A DNA stretch of 64,000 nucleotides from CAYTGM01 sp964437365 (GTDB lineage: Bacteria > Sumerlaeota > Sumerlaeia > SLMS01), in contig CAYTGM010000024.1 of NCBI GenBank assembly GCA_964437365.1, positions 1-64,000 of the forward strand, read 5' to 3'. The notes beneath the pieces were generated by a model, which worked only from the letters and a program-made list of their open reading frames with translations, did not search any database and was not told where the DNA came from. The translations under genes and the position numbers were made by a program. Positions 35,641 through 46,000 of the stretch are shown here, one piece after another. Each line of letters opens with the position of its first letter. Positions within the stretch are counted from its first letter, which is position 1.

Positions 35641-37056
35641 ATGAAGAAAAGTCTTTTTACTATTCCTGCTCTCGTGCTCGCCAGCAGTGTATCTGCAGCG
35701 ACCATCAATGTACCAGGAGATCAGGCTACAATCCAAGACGCAATTAATGCAGCAAGCGCAACAGGCGACGAGATTGTCGTCGCCTCAGGTATCTACACCG
35801 AATTTCTGGAGCTTAAGGGGAAATCAGTTACCATCCGCGGAGCAAGCACGACAAACAGACCCATTATTGTTCTCAACGATGGAACTGAAACATTGACAAA
35901 CGCCTCTGTTCAATACGGCTTCGGTATTGAAGGTGACAACATCAGCGTCACCATCAAAGACATTATCTTTGTACCCGGAAGCATCGATGGTGTTGCAGGA
36001 ACAAAAGGAATTTTCAGTTCAGCCGAAACGCAGGACGCTGATATCTCTATCACATTTGAAAATCTCCTCTTCTCACCAAGGGTCGGTGCCGGCTTTCCGG
36101 CGATTACGAACCCCTTTGATACATCGGCCTTCATAGCTCCAACTGGATCTGGAAGTGGCTCATGGCCTCACGATGTACTCTACATCATGTCCCGTTCATT
36201 TGGCGGCGCAGTCGATAGTAACGGAACCTATGTCTTCGACGGAGTTGAAGTTATCGGAGCTGGTCGTGATGCCTTTGTTTGTTATTCAACGGGAGCAAAC
36301 TCTACCGGGAATGGTTCGATCACCTTTACTGACTCCTTCTCTTCACGAAGTGCGAGAAGAGCAGCTCAGATCGGCGATTCAGGGTCCAGCACCTCAACAG
36401 GCGATCTGAATATGGTTGGCACTAAGCAGCAGCCCGCATTTACTTCAATCAATGACGGAGATGGTATTACGATTTTTGGTGGAGACGAAATCGCTCTGGA
36501 TTACGTCGTTTCACTTAATAGCCAGGGAGCGGGCATCGAGGTTGCAGCAGACAATGTTACCTCACTGACAACCTCCCATCTCCTGATCGTCGGTTCGGCA
36601 AGTGACGGGTTTGTCTACACAAACCAGGTTGGCTCAAATGCAATCAGTCACGAGCTCACTGACAGCACCTTCGTCAATTGCGGTAACGCTGGCAACCTGA
36701 CAGCCGCGCTTTACCCACAGAACACACTTCCTGCACCAACAGGATACATCGTTCGTGACTCCATCATCCTTGGTGGTGGTGCACAGGCAGCCGTTTCCCT
36801 GGATGCTAATGCGGGGGCCCTGACGGAGTTCCAAAACTGTGTGTTCTCACCTAACCCATTCACGATCTCTGTAGGTGATGACGCCGGTATCGAAACGAAT
36901 ACGAACCCAACATACGCCACGCCTAACTTCAATAACACTGTGATCAACAGCATTGGCAAGCTCGAAACAGCGTACAACGTTACCGCTGGTGGTGGAGTTC
37001 TGATCGGTGGATACGGTGACTTCGATTCAACTGTCAATGACTGGTTGGACTTCTAA
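35641..37056 (+). CDS. Secreted right-handed beta-helix protein
   Basis: 471 residues. A Sec signal peptide (KKSLFTIPALVLASSVSAA) is followed by the typical opening of pectin-lyase-like parallel beta-helix proteins, INVPGDQATIQDAINAASATGDEIVVASGIY, and many strands with stacked Asn, Ser and Ile (SVTIRGAST, ISVTIKDIIFV, SITFTDSF, ISHELTDSTFVNCGN). Few Lys and many Ser, Thr, Gly and Asn fit an extracellular protein. No catalytic residues are identifiable; polysaccharide lyase, adhesin or surface protein remain possible. A strong terminator follows. Confidence 0.8.
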   Translation: MKKSLFTIPALVLASSVSAATINVPGDQATIQDAINAASATGDEIVVASGIYTEFLELKGKSVTIRGASTTNRPIIVLNDGTETLTNASVQYGFGIEGDNISVTIKDIIFVPGSIDGVAGTKGIFSSAETQDADISITFENLLFSPRVGAGFPAITNPFDTSAFIAPTGSGSGSWPHDVLYIMSRSFGGAVDSNGTYVFDGVEVIGAGRDAFVCYSTGANSTGNGSITFTDSFSSRSARRAAQIGDSGSSTSTGDLNMVGTKQQPAFTSINDGDGITIFGGDEIALDYVVSLNSQGAGIEVAADNVTSLTTSHLLIVGSASDGFVYTNQVGSNAISHELTDSTFVNCGNAGNLTAALYPQNTLPAPTGYIVRDSIILGGGAQAAVSLDANAGALTEFQNCVFSPNPFTISVGDDAGIETNTNPTYATPNFNNTVINSIGKLETAYNVTAGGGVLIGGYGDFDSTVNDWLDF

Positions 37057-37087
37057 GCGATATCCTGTAACTGCATATACAAATAGG

Positions 37088-37117
37088 AAAAGGGAAGCCA
37101 CTCGCGGCTTCCCTTTT
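37088..37117. terminator. Bidirectional terminator between the beta-helix and epimerase genes
   Basis: A 12-bp perfect stem AAAAGGGAAGCC/GGCTTCCCTTTT with loop ACTCGC sits between two convergent stops, U-rich in both directions. Confidence 0.9.
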
Positions 37118-37120
37118 CTA

Positions 37121-38302
37121 TTATTGCGAGTACTTTTTCAGCATCTGCTCGCACATGAAAAGTGCTCGCGGCACGTGGAAACACCCCTTGTAGGGCCCGC
37201 CTTTAAACCGCTGCGACACTTTCCCCTGCTCGCTGAGATAGCCGAACCACTCTCCATACTCAGGGTCTGAGAAATGCTGGAATGAGTAGTCCGTCAGCTT
37301 CTGAAACCTTTGAAAATATTGAGCTTCACCGGTCTCTTCCCAAGCCATCAAATAGGCAATCAAAGCTTCGCAATGAGGCCACCAGAGCTTCATATTCCAC
37401 TCAAGTTGAACTGGAGAATAGCCTTCACGATCAAGGAAGTAGTAGAGCCCACCATTTTCCTTATCCCATCCAAAATCGTAAGACCAATCGATCATCTTCA
37501 ATGCTGTATCGACGAGCTCCTTCTCCCCGGTCTTCCTGGCATAGTTCAGAAGAAACCACCCGCACTCAATAGCGTGCCCCGGGTTCACCATTCTCCCCTG
37601 CGGGTTGTCTATAAGCTCTCCGTCGTAGCCTACTGTTTCTAGAACAAGCTTCAACTCAGGTTTGAAGTGCTTATAAATGCGCTCAACGCACCAGGCTGAG
37701 AGTTCCGCGTACTTGTCTTCCGCATGTAATTCTTCGATGAGATTGAGCAGAATCATCGGAATCGCCAGCGCAGAGGTCTTCGGCAGGTGTGGATAACTGG
37801 GACGACCTAGAATGGTCGGATCCCTCGCATATTCCATCACATATTGAAACATCTCAAGGGCTTCTTCGGAAGCACTCTGATCGCCACTCGCCCGTCCATA
37901 CTCTGCCAGAGCCATGACGTAAAAACACTCCGTGAACATCTTGCGCTGGATGAAATGAGGTTTTCCTTCTTTCGTCAGAGAGAAATACACACGTTTTCCC
38001 TCACGGGCATTTTTGCGGAGAAACTCAGCGCCCGACTTTGCGAGGGTCAGATATTCAGACGAATCAGAATCTGTATAGAGAGTATTGTGCAACTTCGAGA
38101 GCATCCAGACTTGACGTCCTTGAAGCCACATATGCTTTGTTGTATCATAAACTTTTCCGTCTCTGTCCAGACAGTCAAAGAAACCGCCATTCTCCTCATC
38201 TGGAGAATACTTCATCCAGAACGGCATCACGTTCTCATAGAGTTCCTTGTGATATTTTTCATGAAGTCCTTGAAGAACTTCACGCGATGGATTCTGTGTC
38301 AT
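37121..38302 (-). CDS. AGE-family N-acylglucosamine 2-epimerase-like protein
   Basis: 393 residues, the normal length of this (alpha/alpha)6-barrel family, which interconverts N-acetylglucosamine and N-acetylmannosamine or acts on other sugars such as cellobiose or mannose. The family segments ENGGFFDCLDRDGKVYDTTKHMWLQGRQVW, GRMVNPGHAIECGWFLLNYA and ENGGLYYFLDREGY are present, with His residues in KHMW, NPGHAIE and WWPHCEA at the positions used for catalysis. The exact sugar cannot be read. It follows the DUF4434 gene with one base between stop and start, so the two form an operon. Confidence 0.85.
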   Translation of the reverse strand: MTQNPSREVLQGLHEKYHKELYENVMPFWMKYSPDEENGGFFDCLDRDGKVYDTTKHMWLQGRQVWMLSKLHNTLYTDSDSSEYLTLAKSGAEFLRKNAREGKRVYFSLTKEGKPHFIQRKMFTECFYVMALAEYGRASGDQSASEEALEMFQYVMEYARDPTILGRPSYPHLPKTSALAIPMILLNLIEELHAEDKYAELSAWCVERIYKHFKPELKLVLETVGYDGELIDNPQGRMVNPGHAIECGWFLLNYARKTGEKELVDTALKMIDWSYDFGWDKENGGLYYFLDREGYSPVQLEWNMKLWWPHCEALIAYLMAWEETGEAQYFQRFQKLTDYSFQHFSDPEYGEWFGYLSEQGKVSQRFKGGPYKGCFHVPRALFMCEQMLKKYSQ

Positions 38303-38303
38303 C

Positions 38304-39212
38304 TTATAGACTCTCCTTCAGATATTCATCACAATACCGATCAAATAGACCGTGCGCTGCAGGGTAGATTGAGTTAGGGCTCATAAAATGCGAAAACTCA
38401 AATGTAATCAGCTTATCTACACCCGACTCGACCGCCTGATCAACTTTGAACTTCAGCTTTCTCCACTCCAGAGGAGGAAACTTGATCGGCATATCCCGGT
38501 CAAAACTCTCAACATTGGACCAGCACTTCAAACCATACTTCCTCGCAAGTTGAGTGTTTACCTGAAGGTAATCTTTCAGGTCGTGAAAATCCACATGCCC
38601 ATCCTGAAAGGCGACAATATCAACGAGTCCTTTGATGCGTGCAAATACCTTATCCCATTCCTTCTCATGATCACCTAAAGTAATGGCCTCATCGGGGAAT
38701 TGCTTTACCCCTTTGATATACGGAGAGATGAGAATTGGCAGGTTTTTGATTCCTCGAAGGTGTGAGGAAAGCTCCTCATAGACCTTCATGACCCCCTCAT
38801 CGAAAGTGTTGATTTCGTGCGAGATATACCACCCTTTAAAAGCGGGTGAATCTCCATATTTCTCAAAGAATTCATCACAAAATGCGCGATTGAGGTCTGA
38901 TTCCTTCTGGTACTGACCGCTATGCCAGTACTCACCTGAATCATATGTTCCGAAGAAGAAATCCATTTCGCGTTCTTCTGCAAGATCAAGAAACAACCTG
39001 ACCAGGTCATCTGAAGCGATGAGAGAGGGGTGAAGCTTTCTTAATACTTTGGAATCAAATGTTGCTTTATCCTGGTATCCCGCTCGGATCAGAATGACCG
39101 TATCAATACCAGCTTTCTTCATCGCATCGAAGTCCTTAGCCCACTTTTTGGCAGACCAGTTTTGAGCAGGGATGTCGTGCGAAATTTCGTCTAAGAATGT
39201 TCCAGTAATCAT
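38304..39212 (-). CDS. DUF4434-type putative glycoside hydrolase (TIM barrel)
   Basis: 302 residues, no signal peptide. The opening ITGTFLDEISHDIPAQNW and the helix-strand MKKAGIDTVILIRAG match the DUF4434 family of putative sugar-active TIM barrels. WYISHEINTFD near the middle carries a Glu in the position expected for a glycosidase acid/base, and WSNVESFDRD is another acidic strand end. It starts the two-gene operon with the AGE epimerase. Activity and substrate are inferred only from fold family and neighbour. Confidence 0.75.
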   Translation of the reverse strand: MITGTFLDEISHDIPAQNWSAKKWAKDFDAMKKAGIDTVILIRAGYQDKATFDSKVLRKLHPSLIASDDLVRLFLDLAEEREMDFFFGTYDSGEYWHSGQYQKESDLNRAFCDEFFEKYGDSPAFKGWYISHEINTFDEGVMKVYEELSSHLRGIKNLPILISPYIKGVKQFPDEAITLGDHEKEWDKVFARIKGLVDIVAFQDGHVDFHDLKDYLQVNTQLARKYGLKCWSNVESFDRDMPIKFPPLEWRKLKFKVDQAVESGVDKLITFEFSHFMSPNSIYPAAHGLFDRYCDEYLKESL

Positions 39213-39252
39213 CTCTTTTCCTGTCTAATGAGATTATCTATACATACAGTTT

Positions 39253-39283
39253 GACCCCGAGCACTTGATAGCCGCTCGGGGTC
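39253..39283 (-). terminator. Hairpin downstream of the NagB/PIG-L gene
   Basis: A 10-bp perfect stem GACCCCGAGC/GCTCGGGGTC with an 11-base loop, 37 bases beyond the minus-strand stop. The U-tract is poor, so it may be a weak or factor-assisted terminator. Confidence 0.6.
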
Positions 39284-39319
39284 GGAATTAGTTGAAGCTC
39301 AGCGAGGTTGCTGAAGCAA

Positions 39320-41695
39320 TCATGACTTTTTAACGTTCTCAGTAGCCTTCGCAAGACTACGGGCTGCACCAGAGAACTCGGACAGAGCCATCTCCTTGAA
39401 GAAGACGAAGCCTCTGGCTGCGCGCAGACGAGGGCTTGAGTTCTCGGTGAAGAATCTTCCGCCCAGGCAGGTACGAATCATTCCGTACTGCTCAACCCAA
39501 AGGCGTGAGGCCTGGTAGCAGAAAGGACCATCGTACTCAAAACTCGGGAAAGAAGCATTCTTCTGTGAGCCAAAACAATGCATGAACGAATCATTCATGA
39601 TCGCCATCGTGTTCAGCGTTGTTGGGACAAACACGTTGGAGTTTGCAGGGTGAAAGCGGAACCAAACGTTACGGTATCCCCAGACAAGAGGCTCGATCCC
39701 AGTCTTCTCACTGTAGGCAAGAAGTGCGTCATGAAGAACCTGCAGAACTTTATAGTGTGTATCAGGGCCTGCACCTTCAGGGTCGAAAGCGAGAGAAACG
39801 ATTGTTGGCTTCAGCTTGTTCATCATCGACAGAACTGGTGCAACATCGCGATCAAGAGTTGGCTGCTCCGTGAAAATATCGCCCGTATAGAAACCAAGAC
39901 GAGAGTGGTAAACATCGCTTGGATTCGTTCCTACGTAACCCCAGATCAATTCTTCTTCATATTCGCGCTGCATCCCCTTGAGCTTCTGGATGTGTGGGAC
40001 GTCTTTCTTTCCGGGGTACTGAGAATCAAGATACTCAATGTCGTCGTTGATTTTAGTCTTCAGCTTTCTGAAGTCCTGAGTCTTATAGACAGTAGAAAGG
40101 TTAAAGAGCATTCTGCGCGCCTGTGCTTTGCGGCGGACATCTTCGTCAATACCAGCAATGCCATCGAGAAAGAAATAAACTTCTTCGGCTCTCGCGACAT
40201 CATTCTTAGCGTTGAAGGCACCATCCTGCTTCGGCTGATCGAAATCACCTTTGTCCATAAACTCAAGAACATCCGTGAAGATCGAGCGAAGGAATGTATT
40301 CGTTACTGCAGTGAACCCTGATGTGAGTACGCTGAAATAGTTTCTGTTCGTTGCCTTGCGCACCAGGTGCATCACGTAAGGCATATAGCCAAGCATGATA
40401 TCGTCGTGGTGTGGACCAGTATGAAGGATCGTCTGATCTTCAACGGTATCGACACCTTTATTGATCTTCTGGATGATAGAATGGCGAGCCATGTGAGCAA
40501 CTTCTGACACAGGACGCCCAACTCTCTGCAGAGCCACTTCAAGCTCTCGGTCGCCTTTAGTATGCTTCTTCGTCAGCTCATCCAGTTTGACTTTATTATT
40601 GAGGGCACAATTGATGACCAGCTCTTCCAGCTTTGACTCAGGAAGATCAGCTGCTTTTGAAAGGTCGTCTATACGGCGCTCAACAAGCTTGGTAATGGCG
40701 CCTGTTGTGAGGTAGAAGCGTGCATTCGGGAGTTCCTGCATGATGCTGGCAGGATAGAAAACTGAGCGATCATTCTGAATCGCGTCTGCTGCAACCTTGC
40801 TTTTGCCTTCACCTGCAGCAAATACGAGGACGACTGCCTCTGGGTCATAGGAAATCGTTCCAAGACCGACCGTGATCACTGGCTTGTGACGTGAAACTTC
40901 TATACCACCAAGATCCGTCGCCGCTGCTGCCTCAGTTTCATAATTTGTATAGGTGAGGCGGGTTGGTGACTGGTGATGCGCCCCGCGAGGATTAAAGCCA
41001 ATATGTCCATCAGGACCAATGCCACCGAGGAAAAATCCAATGCCACCCAGCTCACGAACCTTCTCTTCATAGTCCGTACAGAACTGATCAACTTCGAAGA
41101 TAACACTCTGCTGAAGCTTTTCGAGGTTTGATGAGGGGTTCCTGGATCTCAGCCGGAGGTCAACATGGCCTCCAGGAAAGACATCGTCGATAGACATTCC
41201 TTTTGGAATACCAATCGATGTTGGGTCGATCAAAAGTGCCTTCTTCGGATCAAGGCCGAAACCTTTGATATACTGATTCACAACATAGTAGTGAAAGCTG
41301 TTATGCTGGGCAGGATCGATCGGATAAAATTCGTCAATCTGTACGAAGTGAAGTCCTTTGAGGTTTGGTTTTTTGGAAGTATCTATACCAACTTCAGCGA
41401 GTTCTTCCTGAACGTCTTTTTTCTTCCAGTTCTCGAGATAGTGTTTGGTCCACTTAATGAAGTATTCAGGTGTTTTTCCAGTGGGAAGGCTGATAACGCC
41501 GTTTGGATTTGCCTGAACCCATTCAAGAAAGCGTTGAGCAGTCATTCTTCCAAGCAGGGGAAAGTTAGAGACTTCAATGATTCCGATTTTTTCCGTCGGA
41601 TCGTAACGGAATTTTCGACCTGACTGTTTCAGGTAATAGGATTCCACTGCGGAAGGTAGTTTCTCTCCCGAAGCAGCTTTCTTAGCAGGGGACAT
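39320..41695 (-). CDS. Glucosamine-6-phosphate deaminase (NagB-like) fused to a PIG-L/LmbE-like domain
   Basis: 791 residues. The first about 370 are NagB/6-phosphogluconolactonase-like: VISLPTGKTPEYF, HFVQIDEFYPIDPAQHNSFHYYV and GIGFFLGGIGPDGHIGFNPRGAHHQS hold the catalytic Asp and His segments. From about 420 a second domain starts with TILHTGPHHDDIMLGYMPYV, the zinc-binding HPHPDDE-type motif of PIG-L/LmbE deacetylases (here PHHDD), with later FDPEGAGPDTHYKVLQ. Bacteroidetes deaminases with the same domain order exist. A single protein could deacetylate N-acetylglucosamine-6-phosphate or a related sugar and then deaminate it to fructose-6-phosphate; that joint reaction is inference. It does not overlap its neighbours. 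Confidence 0.88.
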   Translation of the reverse strand: MSPAKKAASGEKLPSAVESYYLKQSGRKFRYDPTEKIGIIEVSNFPLLGRMTAQRFLEWVQANPNGVISLPTGKTPEYFIKWTKHYLENWKKKDVQEELAEVGIDTSKKPNLKGLHFVQIDEFYPIDPAQHNSFHYYVVNQYIKGFGLDPKKALLIDPTSIGIPKGMSIDDVFPGGHVDLRLRSRNPSSNLEKLQQSVIFEVDQFCTDYEEKVRELGGIGFFLGGIGPDGHIGFNPRGAHHQSPTRLTYTNYETEAAAATDLGGIEVSRHKPVITVGLGTISYDPEAVVLVFAAGEGKSKVAADAIQNDRSVFYPASIMQELPNARFYLTTGAITKLVERRIDDLSKAADLPESKLEELVINCALNNKVKLDELTKKHTKGDRELEVALQRVGRPVSEVAHMARHSIIQKINKGVDTVEDQTILHTGPHHDDIMLGYMPYVMHLVRKATNRNYFSVLTSGFTAVTNTFLRSIFTDVLEFMDKGDFDQPKQDGAFNAKNDVARAEEVYFFLDGIAGIDEDVRRKAQARRMLFNLSTVYKTQDFRKLKTKINDDIEYLDSQYPGKKDVPHIQKLKGMQREYEEELIWGYVGTNPSDVYHSRLGFYTGDIFTEQPTLDRDVAPVLSMMNKLKPTIVSLAFDPEGAGPDTHYKVLQVLHDALLAYSEKTGIEPLVWGYRNVWFRFHPANSNVFVPTTLNTMAIMNDSFMHCFGSQKNASFPSFEYDGPFCYQASRLWVEQYGMIRTCLGGRFFTENSSPRLRAARGFVFFKEMALSEFSGAARSLAKATENVKKS

Positions 41696-41887
41696 AAGGT
41701 TGACCTCATCCGTTTTTGTATTCGCGCCCTATCAGTTCTCATTCAGGGGGAGGGCGGGATCTTTAATTACTCTCGGAAAGAAGTTAAGAAAGAAGGAGCG
41801 TCGGAGGTCAAAGGGTATTTAATATAAAAATAAAAATCTTTGGAACAACCGTGCTCCAAAAGACCGACTTTATTTATTTTCTAACAA

Positions 41888-41925
41888 AAGAAGGCTTGGA
41901 ACCACACTATTAGCCAAGCCTTCTT
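41888..41925 (-). terminator. Terminator of the PhyH dioxygenase gene
   Basis: A 12-bp perfect stem AAGAAGGCTTGG/CCAAGCCTTCTT with a 14-base loop lies 33 bases past the minus-strand stop, followed on that strand by TTTGTTAG. Confidence 0.75.
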
Positions 41926-41957
41926 ACGCATTTCAGGAAAGGTGCCACAAAAACGCC

Positions 41958-42803
41958 TTAAACATCTATCTTTGAGGCATCCTTGTGATAAAGAACAGGG
42001 TTCAGAGGACTGCCAATCTTCTCTCCAGGCTTCTGACCAGGAAAGAAAACCTCAAGATCCTTGGGCTGATGAGGATTCGCCGGCTCTGAAATCTTTGCAT
42101 CGGCATCGACGTAAATCACGGTCATCGCTGGGCGCAGGAGCGAGGTTGAGTTTCCAGGCGCCTTGTGGGGACACCAGCCAGCATGCCAGGTCGCGTCGCC
42201 TGCCATAAGCTCATAGGTTCTCAGCGGAATCTCACGCCGTGACATCTCACGAGCAAACCAGTCAGCCGACTCATCACTGATCGCCAGCTGCGCCAGAGCT
42301 CCTTCATTTTGAATACCTGAAGCAAAAACAAGTGCTCCATGCTCTGGACCTGCATTGATGAAAGGCATCCACATGGTCACGGTCTTCATCGAATCGATGG
42401 GCCAGTAATATTGATCCTGGTGCCAGGGAGTGGGGCCACCTCCCGGTTCTTTGAAAAGAGCCTGGTCATGATAAATCCTCACACCATCGCACTGCATCAG
42501 TTCGGCAGCGATCTTAGCGAATCTCTTCGCGAAGACAAACTTTCGGACCGTTTCACATCTTTCCCAGAGATTGGTTACCTGAATGAACGCCTTGTGATAG
42601 GTATCCCGGTCTTCCAGTTTTCTTTTCTCTTTCTTGTATTTATCCACCCCTTCAGCGATTTCTGGAAGGTAAAGGTCCACTTCCTCTTTGCTGCACACAT
42701 TGCGTGTGACGGCATGTCCATCTTTCTGATAGTTCTTGATGATCTCTTCTGAGACCGCTGATTGTTCCTTAAGGTCTGGCATATCTGATACTGCAGCAGC
42801 CAT
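41958..42803 (-). CDS. Phytanoyl-CoA dioxygenase (PhyH) family Fe(II)/2-oxoglutarate oxygenase
   Basis: 281 residues from the ATG at 42803, which has GGAG eight bases upstream; the longer frame to 42863 adds 20 residues without family similarity. The iron triad is visible as HQD in PTPWHQDQYYW and a distal His in GDATWHAGWCPHKAPGN; the Arg that binds 2-oxoglutarate is likely in LLRPAMTVIYVD. Members hydroxylate small, often lipid- or amine-type substrates; bacterial ones are diverse (ectoine, phosphonate, halogenation partners), so no substrate is proposed. Single gene with its own terminator. Confidence 0.88.
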   Translation of the reverse strand: MAAAVSDMPDLKEQSAVSEEIIKNYQKDGHAVTRNVCSKEEVDLYLPEIAEGVDKYKKEKRKLEDRDTYHKAFIQVTNLWERCETVRKFVFAKRFAKIAAELMQCDGVRIYHDQALFKEPGGGPTPWHQDQYYWPIDSMKTVTMWMPFINAGPEHGALVFASGIQNEGALAQLAISDESADWFAREMSRREIPLRTYELMAGDATWHAGWCPHKAPGNSTSLLRPAMTVIYVDADAKISEPANPHQPKDLEVFFPGQKPGEKIGSPLNPVLYHKDASKIDV

Positions 42804-43022
42804 GTAAACTCTCCAAATTGAAATTCTCGAATTTTCTGGGCTTACGAACCAAAAAACTTTCACCGAAACTCTACTGAAGTGATCTCTCGGATATCAAGTA
42901 ATAAATGCCTGGCTCGCAAACCTCTCTGCAGATTTTGTGAAGTTTCGAAAAAAAACTCCCACTCGAACCCACAGAAACCAAGGTCATAGAGAGTTTTTCG
43001 AATATTGACAAGAGCAAAATGT

Positions 43023-46000
43023 CTAAACCTGATTCGGAACTTCATCGGAGAGTTTATTCAGTTCTCTTTCCAGCTCCTGAGGGGATCGTGTAAGCCTGCC
43101 CATCAGGTAATAAAGGGTCGGGATCACATAAAGTGTCAGTGCCGTTGAAAAAGCCACTCCGAAGAGAATAGTAATGCCGATCGTCGCACGACTTTCCGAC
43201 CCGGCTCCTGTAGCCAGTACCAGAGGGACAGCACCGAACATGGTTGAGACCCCAGTCATGCAAATTGGTCTCAGTCGGGCCTTGCTTGCCAGAAAGAGGG
43301 ATTCATCGAAACTATATCCTTCGTCACGCAACTGGTTTGCAAATTCAACGATCAGGATACCATTCTTCGCAGCCAGCCCGATCAGCATGACGATACCAAT
43401 CTGACTATATATATTAAGTGTGCTTCCCATTGAAAAGAGACCAAGTAAAGCACCGGCGACGGCCAGGGGAACAGTAAGGATAATAATCACGGGATGAATA
43501 AAGCTCTCGAACTGCGCCGCAAGAACAAGAAACACGACAAGCAGGGACAAAGCGAAAACAAAGATCACATTATCTCCGGCTTCTTTGTATTCTCTCGACT
43601 CTCCTTTATAATCAATCACAGCTGTCGCTGGTAAAGATTCCCTTGCTGTTGTTTCTAGAAAATCGAGTGCTTCTCCAAGTTTGTATCCTGGAGTCAGGTT
43701 TGCACTAATAGTTATCGCACGGAAACGATTGTACCTTCTTCTTTCCGGGGCATCGGCACTTTCCTCTAACCGAACGATATTTGAAAGCGGAATCAACTGT
43801 GAAGATCTCTCAGAGCGAACGTATATATTACTCAGGTCATTAAAGGACTGCTTGTCTTCGTCCTCGGCTTCAAGGATAACGTCGTACTCTTCTCCATCAT
43901 CAATATAGGTTGTTACGCGACGTTTACCGAGCATTGTTTCCAGGGTTCGACCGACAGTGCGGACAGAAACACCAAGATCCGCCGCACGCTCTCTGTCTAT
44001 AGCGATATTGAGCTTGGGCTTGGTTTCTTCATAATCCGAATCGAGCGAGGTCAGCCCCGGATATGAAGCTGCTTTCTCAAGAATGATATCCCGCCATTCT
44101 ACCAGGTCATCATAGGTTGGTCCTCCGATAACAAATTCAATGCTCTGGCCTGCTCCCCCACCAAGAGCCCGACGCATCACCGGAAAGGCCTTCACACCGG
44201 GATGCTTCGAGAACTTCTCGCGAAGCTCTGTCATAATCTCTTCGGTTGAACGCTCTCTCTTGTTCCAATGCTCAAGCAGAACAATTCCTCTTCCACCATC
44301 GATGACTTCATCTCCGCCAAAACTTGCTGGTACACGAGCAAGAATACGCATGGCTTCGCCTGAACTGATGAGAGGGAGCATGTCCGCCTCAACTTTGCGC
44401 ATTTCCCTCAGAGCATGCTGGAAACTTGACCCCTCAGGTGTCTTTGCGATAATAAAGAACGCGCCGCGATCCTCCTGGGGCGCCAGCTCGCGTGGAATTG
44501 CATCAACCAGAATCATGATACAGACAACCGTTGAGGCGATGCCAGCTCCGATCAAGAGAGGGAATCGAACGATCACTTTAACCGAGCGAATATACCAATC
44601 TTCAATCTTGTCAAATCCTCTGTCTATATGATCAACAAGCCAGAGTTTCTTTTCTGACACTGGCTTAAGGAACCAGGCAGCCATCACCGGGGATAACGTG
44701 AGCGCTACAATACTTGAGAAACAAACGGCTGCTGCAAGGGCCAGGGCGAACTCACTGAAGAGTCGTCCGATATTTCCTTCCATATAGGCCAATGGAACAA
44801 ACACCGCAACGAGCACCATTGTTGTTGCGACAACGGCGAACCCAACTTCACGCGCACCGCGATAGGCGGCGAGCAATGGTGGTTCACCCAGCTCAATTCG
44901 ACGATAGATATTCTCCAGCACAACGATCGAGTCATCGACAACTAACCCGATTGCAAGCACAAGCGCCAGAAGGGTCAAAAGGTTGATCGAAAACCCAAAA
45001 GCGCTGAGAGCGATCATCGACCCTGTTAGAGAAACGGGAACAGTCACCGCAGGAATCAGTGTTGCCCGTGCGCTCCCGAGAAAGAGAAAGATCACGAGTA
45101 CAACCAAACCAATCGCGATCAAAAGCGTCTTGAAGACTTCGTATATCGCCTCTTCGATAAAGATTGAGGTGTCGTAACTTTGATAGATCTGCATGCCATT
45201 GGGAAGGCTCTGGTTTATCTTAACAACCTCTTCCTTCACACTACTTGTCACATCCAGCGTGTTAGCGGTTGATTGCCTGACAATACCAAGCCCTATCATC
45301 GGCTCACCATTGCCGCGAAAGTCCGTGCGGTCACTTTCTGGACCAACTTCTACACGGGCGACATCTCCCAGCCTTACAAGATAACCATCGCCTCCTTTAG
45401 CAATGACCATCTGACTGAAATCTTCTGCGGTCTGATACTCACGTTTCATTCTTGCTGTGAATTCTCGTTCGAGAGATTCAACGCGACCTGCAGGGAGTTC
45501 GACATTCTCCGACCTCAGGGCATTCTCAACATCTTCAACGGTCAGACTTCTGGCCGCGAGTGCTTCGCGATCCAGCCAGACCCGCATGGAATAATCTCGA
45601 CGGCCACCAAGACGAACGCGTGCTACGCCATCGATGACGGAGAGACGATCCTGCAAGTAGCGCTGAGCATAATCGGTCAACTCCATGGAAGTCATATTCG
45701 GACTGGAAAGATTCAACCACATGATAACGCTGGCATCAGAATCCACTTTAACAATTTCTGGCGGTTCGGCCTCTTCGGGAAGGTTATCGGCAACACGCGA
45801 CACGCGATCACGTACATCGTTAGCCGCTGCGTCAACATCACGAGACGTAATAAATTCCAGATCTATATCACAGCGACCATCGCGACTTCTTGACTGTATG
45901 GTCTTTATCCCTTCAAGACCACTGATACTATCCTCCACAACCTGTGTAATGCGAGTCTCCACAACTTCGGCTGACGCCCCAGGGTAGCTGATTTCAACGG

